A stretch of DNA of 64,000 nt from JAWVYT01 sp046483065. Its GTDB lineage: Bacteria; Gemmatimonadota; Gemmatimonadetes; Longimicrobiales; RSA9. Position 1 is the stretch's first letter. The number at the start of each line of letters is the position of its first letter. Where the stretch lies: NCBI GenBank assembly GCA_046483065.1, contig JAWODW010000017.1, positions 54,704-118,703 of the forward strand. The letters are read 5' to 3'. Positions 17,610 through 24,480 of the stretch are shown here, piece by piece. A program made the translations under genes and the position numbers. The notes under the pieces were generated by a model. That model saw nothing but the letters and a program-made list of their open reading frames with translations, was not told where the DNA came from and ran no database searches.

Positions 17610-18943
17610 TGGACCGGTGCGAACAGGAGCCCGCCGAACGCGATCCAGGCCATGATCAGGGTCAGGACGACGTTGAACGTCTGGCCCACGGCGTACAGGA
17701 TGATCGGCTTCCCGCCCACCAGCTGCTTGGCGAGCTCCTTGAAGTTCGATTCCAGCCCGATGGAGACGAACGCCAGGCAGAAGAACCATCCGCGCACCGA
17801 GCTGGACAGGTCCAGCGTCCCGGAGACGGTGGCGTGGCCGAGGAGAGGCATAAGAATGAAGCTGAAGACCACCGAGGCAGCGGCGAAGCCGAGAATGAAC
17901 TTGGGGAACCGGTACCAGATCTCCATGGCGCCCGGACGGGGTGCGCCGGGCTGCCGATCCACCCGCGTCACCCAGAACAGTGCCACGAGGAAGGCCACCA
18001 CGCCGATCAGGACGTTCTGAATCATCTTGACCACGGCCGCTACCTTCTCCGCCAGGTCGCCCAGGAACGCCCCCGCCGCCACCACCGCGCCCGTGGAATC
18101 GATGGTGCCGCCGAGCCACGCTCCGCCCACGGCCTCCGACAGCCCCATCAGCTTCGCCAGCGCCGGCATGGCCACCATCATGAGCACCGTGAAGATCATG
18201 GTCATGCCGACGCCCAGAGTGAGCTCCGACTTCCGGGCGCGGCAGGCGGCGGCCACGGCGATCGCCGCGGACACCCCGCACACCGACGTGGCAGCCGCGA
18301 TGATGATGGTCAGGGTCTTGGACTGGAGACGGAGGATGCGCGTCCCCAGGAGCCACATGAAGAAGATCACCGTGGGAGTCACGAACCAGGCCACCATGAG
18401 CCCCGGTGCGCCCAGGTCGAGGATCTCGCTGAACAGGATCTCCCCACCCAGCAGGACCAGCCCCGTCTTCACGAACAGCTCCGATCGGGCTCCCTTCAGC
18501 ACCCACAGGGGCGTGCCCACGGTGTTGGCCACCAGGAGCCCGAAGGCCAGGGCCCAGATGGCGTAGCCCAGCCCCCAGCTGCGCATGGCCGTCTGCTGTG
18601 CCACCAGGTAGGACACGACCGCGAGCACGTAAATGAATACGAATCCTGCCAGGTACCGCCGCCAGTCCTCCTTCATCACCGCCACGCCGATGGTGGTGAA
18701 GGTGGCCAGCGATACGCCCAGCAGGATGAGACGTCCGAATACGCCCTCGAACGCCTCCAGTGGGTTCCCGGTCCACTGGCCCACCCGCGGAATCCCGACC
18801 ACCCACCCTGCCAGGATCACCGCGAAAATCGCGACGGCGAACCAGATCGACCAGTAATCCTCACTGGTCAACAGCTTGCGCAGCTCCCCCTCGCGTTCCG
18901 TCGGTTGGGAGAGGTTCGGATCGGGCAGTATCTCAGTGCTCAT
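17606..18943 (-). CDS. YeiH/UPF0324-family putative sulfate exporter
   Basis: This polytopic membrane protein (445 residues from the ATG at 18943) has about 10-12 hydrophobic helices. It carries the family's conserved blocks: KTGLVLLGGEILFSEIL, ATSVCGVSAAIAVA, GGTIDSTGAVVAAGAFLG and CLAFVSIGLESNFKEL. UPF0324/YeiH proteins are annotated as putative sulfate (or other small anion) exporters, with little direct biochemistry. The N-terminal ~40 residues are hydrophilic (EILPDPNLSQPTEREGELRKLL). An earlier in-frame Met nine codons upstream is possible but has no better ribosome site. It forms an operon with the small membrane protein downstream. Confidence 0.85.
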   Translation of the reverse strand: MSTEILPDPNLSQPTEREGELRKLLTSEDYWSIWFAVAIFAVILAGWVVGIPRVGQWTGNPLEAFEGVFGRLILLGVSLATFTTIGVAVMKEDWRRYLAGFVFIYVLAVVSYLVAQQTAMRSWGLGYAIWALAFGLLVANTVGTPLWVLKGARSELFVKTGLVLLGGEILFSEILDLGAPGLMVAWFVTPTVIFFMWLLGTRILRLQSKTLTIIIAAATSVCGVSAAIAVAAACRARKSELTLGVGMTMIFTVLMMVAMPALAKLMGLSEAVGGAWLGGTIDSTGAVVAAGAFLGDLAEKVAAVVKMIQNVLIGVVAFLVALFWVTRVDRQPGAPRPGAMEIWYRFPKFILGFAAASVVFSFILMPLLGHATVSGTLDLSSSVRGWFFCLAFVSIGLESNFKELAKQLVGGKPIILYAVGQTFNVVLTLIMAWIAFGGLLFAPVQ

Positions 18944-19112
18944 GATCCATCCCGCGGGTCGCAGGCTCATGCCGCCGCCTCACGACATCCCCCGGCTCGG
19001 GGCAGGAGCGTCGGCCGAGCCGACGCCGTGCTGCGGTGTAATTCGTCAACCCCCGGAAACTAGATGCGCCAGCCACCGCGGGGCAAGCGAACGCGGGCCC
19101 GTCAGCTCCGGT

Positions 19113-19469
19113 TCAATAGTCGTGGGTTCCCACGGCTACGGGCACACCCCACATCTCCTCCAGCTTCGCGCTGATCCCCTCGATGTTCATGGGGCAGTTC
19201 ATGAGCGCCTGGGCCTTCTTCACGCACGTGCCGAAGTAGAGGGCGTCCACGTGCTCATCGATGGCGTCCAGGAAGATCTTCTGGAGCTCGAGCTTCGGCG
19301 CGGTGAGCCCCGGGCAGTCGCCGCACCCGGTCTTGAAGACCACCCGCACGTCTTCCTCGCCGGCGAACGCGTGGGTGCGGTTGTTGATCGCCTTGTAGCA
19401 CTTGGCGCAACCGACGCAGCTCGCGTCCTGGATCTTCCTGCAGTAGATGATGCCGATCCGCTTCGTCAT
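19113..19469 (-). CDS. CGGC-domain cysteine-rich protein
   Basis: This is a 118-residue soluble protein with a dense set of cysteines: C10, the CVGCAKC group, the CGDCPG group, and single Cys in FGTCVKKA and MNCPMN. This spacing matches CGGC-domain (Pfam 08821-like) proteins, which probably bind a metal or a cluster; their reaction is not known. The gene stands alone on the minus strand, between the transporter (169 bp away) and the DsbB-like gene (202 bp away). The 19470-19671 gap holds only a short GCCGGAGCC triplicate near 19631-19660. Confidence 0.8.
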   Translation of the reverse strand: MTKRIGIIYCRKIQDASCVGCAKCYKAINNRTHAFAGEEDVRVVFKTGCGDCPGLTAPKLELQKIFLDAIDEHVDALYFGTCVKKAQALMNCPMNIEGISAKLEEMWGVPVAVGTHDY

Positions 19470-19671
19470 GGGTCCCCCCGTTGATACAAAGTTGGGCGAC
19501 GGGACCCCCGGACCGTCAGCCGCATGTCGTGGGAGGATGATCGAGGCGGGAAGGGGCGCAGGTCAAGGAGCACCCGGAGCGCTGGCCCGCGGCGGGCAGC
19601 TCCAATTCCGGGAAGACCGCCGGGGATGTCGGAGCCGCCGGAGCCGCCGGAGCCGCCGGCGGGTCCCTGCG

Positions 19672-21225
19672 CTACCGCTCCGGCCGCTCGATGATCGCCA
19701 CCCGCCCGTCGGCCTGGGCGATGAGAAGGTCGCCACCGCGGACGGCCAGCCCCACCGGCGCCTCGAGCCCTGGCACCGCGTACGCCGCCGTCACGGCCTG
19801 CGACCCCAGGTCGATGACCAGCAGCGTGGAGTATGCGGCGCTGATAGCGTAGAGCCGGCCATCGACCACGGTGGCGCCCGTGACGGTGTACTCTGTCAGC
19901 CGCCGCTCCGGCCCGGCGGGCTCGAGTCCCGCGCCGAGCTCGGGGACGAACTCCGCCGAGAGGATGAAATCGTCGCGGTCGAAGCGGGAGACCACCCACC
20001 GCGGATGCCGATCCGACGGCACGCTGACGGTGATCAGCTCGTTCGATGCGGGGTCGTACGCCAGCGACAGCGCGTACATCAAGCGGGCGCGCACGGTGGA
20101 GAAACGCGACCGGCGCAGTTCCGTCATCCCGCCGTCGGTCTCCAGGAAGTGACGCCATTCCCGTCCCGGGTCCGCATCGGGATCCGGGCGGAGCAGGACG
20201 TAGCTCTTGTTGACGGACAGCACGGCCAGCGTGTCCGGGCCCACGAACGCGGTGCCGGCCAGCGGCGTGAGGTCAATGCTGAAGCCGGGGTCCAGCACCA
20301 CGCGGTGCAGCACCCGGGACATCGTACCGTCGAAGACGTAGACCGCGTGTTCGTCCGTGGTCACCAGGACCCGGAGCCGGTCGGCAGACGACGAGCTCCG
20401 GATGGGCTCCGACGCCCCCTCGACGTTCGCGTCGGCTGCGTCGGCTGCGTCGGGCGTGGCACCGACGGCGAGTCCGGTTAGACGGTCGCCCACGGGTGAC
20501 CCGACCTGTTCCCAGCGGTCGATTGCCAGCGTCGACAGCCTTGCCAGGGGTCCGTTCGCCGGGTCCGAGTCGACGGCGGGCGTCGCCGGGTCCGGCCGCG
20601 GCACGGCCCAGGAGCCGCGCCAGCCGATGGGGCCCCGCAGCTCACCCACGGACCACACCCAGTGGCTCGGGTTCAGCGACAGGCGGATCGGGTCGCCCTG
20701 GCCCAGGAACGGCGGCGGGCCCGTCGAGACGAACGCCTGCACGGCGTTGCCGGCCACCAACACCACGAACAGCCCCATGGCGAATCGACCCGCACGGCTC
20801 GGCGCGATCTCGCGGTCGGCCTTCAACGGGCCCCGGGTCATGACCAGCAGCGCGCCGGCGGCGATGAGCACCACCCAGTGGATCACCCACGCCCACGTGT
20901 ACGTGTGGGCACCCAGAATATTCGCGGCGAAGCCCTGGCCGATGTCCCGGGCCACATGCAGCGACGCGTGCCGGGTCGCCATCCAGATGCCCCACGCGCC
21001 GAGGATCACCAGCACGCCCAGATACCGCGGCCGCGGGCCGTACCGGACCACGAACAGCGCCACCAGCGCGATCAGGATCATGGACGTCCGCTGCGCCCAG
21101 CACAGGATGCACGGACTCTCGCCCACCGCCACGCCCAGCCACAAGGCGCCACCCACGGGCACCACCAGGAGCACGATCACGAGCCAGGCCAGGACCGTGC
21201 GCAGCCGATCCTCCGTCAGCGCCAT
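19672..21225 (-). CDS. DsbB-like membrane protein fused to a propeller-like domain
   Basis: The ATG at 21225 is coupled to the preceding small gene by TGATG (a GTG one codon earlier is possible). Residues 1-~165 contain four or five helices of the DsbB fold, with the redox pair C39-x-x-C42 in ESPCILCW. The second cysteine pair of classical DsbB is absent; I see no other Cys in the membrane part. After a linker of low complexity (DAADAADANVEG), residues ~260-517 form repeated beta motifs that look like a propeller (LAGTAFVGPDTLAVL, GATVVDGRLYAISAAYS, GLAVRGGDLLIAQADGRVAII). The fusion suggests quinone-linked thiol redox tied to a periplasmic sensor or scaffold. Function is inferred from the fold only. 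Confidence 0.75.
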   Translation of the reverse strand: MALTEDRLRTVLAWLVIVLLVVPVGGALWLGVAVGESPCILCWAQRTSMILIALVALFVVRYGPRPRYLGVLVILGAWGIWMATRHASLHVARDIGQGFAANILGAHTYTWAWVIHWVVLIAAGALLVMTRGPLKADREIAPSRAGRFAMGLFVVLVAGNAVQAFVSTGPPPFLGQGDPIRLSLNPSHWVWSVGELRGPIGWRGSWAVPRPDPATPAVDSDPANGPLARLSTLAIDRWEQVGSPVGDRLTGLAVGATPDAADAADANVEGASEPIRSSSSADRLRVLVTTDEHAVYVFDGTMSRVLHRVVLDPGFSIDLTPLAGTAFVGPDTLAVLSVNKSYVLLRPDPDADPGREWRHFLETDGGMTELRRSRFSTVRARLMYALSLAYDPASNELITVSVPSDRHPRWVVSRFDRDDFILSAEFVPELGAGLEPAGPERRLTEYTVTGATVVDGRLYAISAAYSTLLVIDLGSQAVTAAYAVPGLEAPVGLAVRGGDLLIAQADGRVAIIERPER

Positions 21226-21392
21226 CACAGGTTCACCCGCGGCACGAAGGACGTGTGGGTGCCGATGAGGAAGAGAAGCGCCATGAGGACGCAGCTTACC
21301 ACCAGGAGCCCGAAGGCCACTCGTTCACGCTCGGGCCGACGCCACACCAGCCAGCCGGCCGTCAGAATGATCAAGAAGTTGAGGAATTCCAT
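21225..21392 (-). CDS. Small two-helix membrane protein upstream of the DsbB-like gene
   Basis: The ATG at 21392 gives 55 residues: MEFLNFLIILTAGWLVW, then the charged RRPERER, then VAFGLLVVSCVLMALLFLIG. Two transmembrane helices joined by a basic loop are predicted. Its stop overlaps the DsbB-like start (TGATG), so it is probably a membrane partner in the same operon. No family is recognised. The frame stays open to 21437, but the extra residues are not hydrophobic and the ATG at 21392 begins right at the first helix. Confidence 0.6.
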   Translation of the reverse strand: MEFLNFLIILTAGWLVWRRPERERVAFGLLVVSCVLMALLFLIGTHTSFVPRVNL

Positions 21393-21435
21393 GGTCGGAA
21401 GGATGGGAGGTTGAGGGGAGGCGGGCAACACCACC

Positions 21436-21593
21436 AACGGACCTGGTTTCAGATTTTACAATTTCCGCCGACGCACGGTGGAACTCACGCGTGGAGTAGG
21501 GGATTATCGCGGTTTGGGGTATTAAAAAGGCTTTGAAACACATCGATAAACGTCAACGGAGCGTGAATAGTAAAAAGTAAAACCCGGTCCGTT
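21436..21593. mobile_element. 158 bp non-autonomous (MITE-like) element with RAYT-type ends
   Basis: The left end reads AACGGACCTGGTTTC. The right end, read in reverse complement, is AACGGACCGGGTTTTAC. The same ends bracket the RAYT element at 52212-53283 (AACGGACCGGGTTTTAC and, inverted, AACGGACCAGGTTTTAC). TTTTAC-rich subterminal sequence is shared as well. The interior has no gene and is notably A+T-richer than the surroundings. This is what a cargo-free element mobilised in trans by the transposase would look like. It lies in the gap between the DsbB operon and the divergent YbjN-like gene. Confidence 0.75.
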
Positions 21594-21662
21594 CCCTTGC
21601 CGAAACCCGGAACGGCTTGCTACCGTACGGGTTGGCAGGTTTCCCGAATACTGGAGAACGCC

Positions 21663-22073
21663 ATGATCGATCGTGAAGACATCGAGGGCTACTTCATCCG
21701 GATGGGCATCGAAGCCGAGGAGGTGGATGACAACATCTGGGTGTTGGAGGGCTCGGATGAGGACGAGCCGCGGGTGGTGGCGACGTTCGCGCCACCGGTC
21801 ATGCTCCTCCGACTGAAGGTAATGGGCCTTCCTCAGGGTGCGTCGGATGAGGCGCTGGCGCCTCTGTTCCGGAAGCTGCTGGAGCTGAACGCCAGCGACC
21901 TGGTCCACGGGAGCTACGGGATCGAGGAGGGCGACGTGGCGCTGAGCGACGCGCTGGAGCTGGAGACCCTCGATTTCGTGGAGCTGAGGGCGTCGTATGA
22001 GAGCATTGTGTTCGCCGCCACGAGTCACATGAAGGACCTGGCGGAGCTGGCACCGGTTACGGAGAAGGGCTGA
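21663..22073 (+). CDS. YbjN-like small acidic protein
   Basis: The ATG at 21663 gives 136 residues (MIDREDIEGYFIRMGIEAEEV...). The alternation of short helices and strands (WVLEGSDEDEPRVVATFAPPVMLLRL, LFRKLLELNASDLVHGSYGI, DALELETLDFVELRASYESI) is that of YbjN/CesT-type chaperone-like folds. It ends 6 bases before pspA and is probably co-transcribed with it, suggesting a role in envelope stress. The assignment is by fold pattern only, so the exact family may differ. Confidence 0.65.
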   Translation: MIDREDIEGYFIRMGIEAEEVDDNIWVLEGSDEDEPRVVATFAPPVMLLRLKVMGLPQGASDEALAPLFRKLLELNASDLVHGSYGIEEGDVALSDALELETLDFVELRASYESIVFAATSHMKDLAELAPVTEKG

Positions 22074-22079
22074 GGCAAA

Positions 22080-22853
22080 ATGGGGATTTTTCAGAAGCTG
22101 TCACTGCTGCTTCGCTCGAACATCAACGACGCCATTGCCCGGGCCGAGAACCCCGAGAAGGTGCTGAACCAGCTCATCGCGGACATGCGGGAGCAGCTCA
22201 GCAAGGCCAAGCAGGAAGTGGCCGTGGCCATCGCCGACGAGCAGAAGCTGCGGGCGCAGGTCGAGGAGGAGCACCGGCAGGCGGCCGAGTGGGAGAAGCG
22301 GGCCATGTTGGCGGTGAAGGAGGGCCGCGACGACCTGGCCAAGCAGGCGCTGGTCCGCCAGCAGGAGCACGGCGAGCGGGCCGGCACGTTGGAGGAGACG
22401 TGGCGGAAGCAGGCCGAGGAGACGGAGAAGGTCAAGGCGAGCCTGCGGGAGCTGAACGACAAGATCGAGGAGGCGAAGCGGAAGAAGAACCTCCTGGTGG
22501 CGAAGCAGAAGCGGGCGCAGGCCCAGCGGCGGATCCACGAGACCATGTCGGGGCTGAGCGACAAATCGGCGTTCGACGCCTTCGAGCGGGTGGCCGAGAA
22601 GATCGAGGAGGGCGAGCGGAAGGCGCTGGCGTCGGCCGAGGTGACGGAATCGCTGACGGGCGACACGCTGGAGACGGAGTTCCAGCAGCTCGAGGACGGC
22701 AGTGGCGACGTCGACCAGCGGCTCGAGGCGCTGAAGAAGGAGATGGGGCTGCCGTCGGGGAAGGAGACGCCGGCGCTGTCGGCGGGCGAGTCGGCCGAGG
22801 CGGCCGATATCGAGGAGGGTGAGATCGTCGAAGGGGAGCTGGAGGAGGAGTAG
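22080..22853 (+). CDS. pspA: Phage shock protein A / IM30-VIPP1 family
   Basis: This 257-residue protein opens with the classic MGIFQKLSLLLRSNINDAI amphipathic helix. A long, highly charged coiled coil follows (residues ~25-190; KQEVAVAIADEQKLRAQVEEEH, LNDKIEEAKRKKNLLVAKQKRAQAQ). The C-terminal ~50 residues are acidic (EGEIVEGELEEE). ESCRT-III-related PspA/VIPP1 proteins bind and remodel stressed inner membranes and help keep the proton motive force. No pspF/pspBC genes are next to it; the YbjN-like gene upstream is its only apparent partner. Confidence 0.95.
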   Translation: MGIFQKLSLLLRSNINDAIARAENPEKVLNQLIADMREQLSKAKQEVAVAIADEQKLRAQVEEEHRQAAEWEKRAMLAVKEGRDDLAKQALVRQQEHGERAGTLEETWRKQAEETEKVKASLRELNDKIEEAKRKKNLLVAKQKRAQAQRRIHETMSGLSDKSAFDAFERVAEKIEEGERKALASAEVTESLTGDTLETEFQQLEDGSGDVDQRLEALKKEMGLPSGKETPALSAGESAEAADIEEGEIVEGELEEE

Positions 22854-22902
22854 CCCCTTCGAATTCGGGGTTCGAGCTCGACTTCGAAGTCGGAGCTTGT
22901 GG

Positions 22903-22934
22903 CGGGGCAGGGGCCGGACTGGCCGCCTGCCCCG
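22903..22934. terminator. Bidirectional hairpin terminator between pspA and namZ
   Basis: CGGGGCAGG (22903-22911) pairs with CCTGCCCCG (22926-22934) in a 9-bp stem. It lies in the 112-bp gap between the convergent pspA and namZ-like genes. A second palindrome, CGACTTCGAAGTCG, lies just before it. Confidence 0.6.
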
Positions 22935-22965
22935 TCGTTCGCCGGGCCGCCCGGCGGCCGCCTCG

Positions 22966-24480
22966 TCAACGGTACAGCAGGTACGGCTCGCGGCGCTGCT
23001 CGAACGCGGTGACCTGCTCGTCCCAGCCGTCGGTCAGCGCGCTGAGTGACATCCCGGCGACGATCCCCTCCCGCAGCGCGTCCGTCCCCGCCAGGCGGTC
23101 GAAGTGGGCCACGTTCCAGGCGAGTCGACCGGCGTGGAGGTCGTGGATGACGGACAGCGCGGCTACAGCGGCCCGGGTCGGGTCGTACGTGCGCGGGTCG
23201 GTCATCTGGAACCGGACGGCGGCCACTTCCCGGCCGGCGAACTTCCCGTCGCCGGGGGCCGCGGGCGTGAAAGCGGTGGCCTCGGCGTAGAAGCCGGCCA
23301 GGGCGCGAGCGCTGCCGGCGGACGCGTCGGGGCCGGCGTCGTCGGAGGCGTCGTTAGTGGCGTCGGTGGCATTGGTGGCATTGGTGGCATTGGTGGCATT
23401 GGTGGTGCCGGTGGTGCCGGTGGTGCCGGTGGCTTCCGCGGGTCCGGGGTCGCGGACCATGGCGTTGATCCGCTCCGCCACGCGGCGGGCGTCGAGCCAG
23501 GGTGCGCCGATCCACTGGAACGGGCGGTCGGTGCCGCGGCCGACAGACAGGTTCGTCCCCTCGAACAGGCAGGTACCCGGGTAGTGGGTGGCGCTGGCCA
23601 CCGACGGCATGTTCGGCGACGGCGGGGTGAACGGCAGCCTGGTCTGGACCCACCACGTCCGGCGGGTCCACCCTTCCATGGGCACCACCGTCAGCTCCAC
23701 TTCCACGCCGTACTCGCCCACGAGCATCCGGGCCAGCTCTCCCGCGGTGAGCCCGTGGCGCATGGGGACGGGGTAGAGCCCCACGAAGGTGGCGAACTCG
23801 GGGTCGAGGACGTTGCCCTGCACGTGCTCACCGCCGATGGGGTTGGGCCGGTCCAGTACGACGAAGTCGAGCCCCTCCTGGCCGGCGGCCGCCATGGCCA
23901 GCGCCATGGTCCAGACGTACGTGTAGTAGCGGGCGCCGATGTCCTGGATGTCGAAGACCAGCACGTCGATCCCCGCGAGCATCTCCGGCGTGGGCTTCCG
24001 GGTGGCGCCGTACAGCGAGTGGATCGGGAGGCCCGTCGCCGCGTCCACGCTCCCTTCCACCGTCTCGCCGGCGCCCGCTTCGCCGCGGATCCCGTGCTCG
24101 GGGCTGTAGAGCGCCACCAGGTCGATGTCGGGGTGACGATGGAGCCGGTCGATGGTGGACAACCCGGACAACCCGGCCGGCCAGGATACCCCGGTGTGGT
24201 TGGTGATGAGCCCCACGCGGCGGCCCTCGACCACCCGGAGGCTGTCGCCGAGCAGGACGTCGACCCCGAGGGCGAGGGGGGTGGGGGCGTCGCGGTCGGT
24301 GGAGTCCTCACGGTCGGGAACCGCGTCCCGGGCATCGCACGCGGGCAGCGCCAGGAGGAGCCCGGCCAGCACGGCGGCCAGTTGGCCCGGTCGTGCGGCG
24401 CGTCTTCGGGGGCCGCGGACCGGCGCTGATTGCCGGGCCCCACCGCCTTCGCCTACTTTCCGTGCCGTATGTCTCTTCAT
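22966..24480 (-). CDS. namZ: NamZ-like exo-beta-N-acetylmuramidase lipoprotein (DUF1343)
   Basis: This 504-residue lipoprotein (lipobox LALPAC near residue 48) carries the DUF1343/YbbC signature. Motifs are GRRVGLITNHTGV, YSPEHGIRGEAGAGE, LPIHSLYG, VFDIQDIGARYYTYVWTM, VVLDRPNPIGG, and the C-terminal DLHAGR...FDRLAGTD. B. subtilis NamZ of this family removes MurNAc from the non-reducing end of peptidoglycan chains. The neighbouring GH3-beta-lactamase protein would remove GlcNAc, so together they can strip cell-wall glycans. An Asn-Ala-Thr / Gly-Thr-Thr repeat interrupts the C-terminal half (residues ~352-372). Its ATG at 24480 lies 12 bases inside the divergent GH3 gene. Confidence 0.88.
   Translation of the reverse strand: MKRHTARKVGEGGGARQSAPVRGPRRRAARPGQLAAVLAGLLLALPACDARDAVPDREDSTDRDAPTPLALGVDVLLGDSLRVVEGRRVGLITNHTGVSWPAGLSGLSTIDRLHRHPDIDLVALYSPEHGIRGEAGAGETVEGSVDAATGLPIHSLYGATRKPTPEMLAGIDVLVFDIQDIGARYYTYVWTMALAMAAAGQEGLDFVVLDRPNPIGGEHVQGNVLDPEFATFVGLYPVPMRHGLTAGELARMLVGEYGVEVELTVVPMEGWTRRTWWVQTRLPFTPPSPNMPSVASATHYPGTCLFEGTNLSVGRGTDRPFQWIGAPWLDARRVAERINAMVRDPGPAEATGTTGTTGTTNATNATNATNATDATNDASDDAGPDASAGSARALAGFYAEATAFTPAAPGDGKFAGREVAAVRFQMTDPRTYDPTRAAVAALSVIHDLHAGRLAWNVAHFDRLAGTDALREGIVAGMSLSALTDGWDEQVTAFEQRREPYLLYR
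23365..23427. repeat. 9-bp tandem repeat inside namZ
   Basis: Four copies of GGTGGCATT (23365-23400) are followed by three of GGTGGTGCC (23401-23427). The unit is a multiple of three and encodes (NAT)x4 and (GTT)x3 on the minus strand, so copy-number change would keep the reading frame. It sits in a variable surface loop of the NamZ-like protein. Confidence 0.8.
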
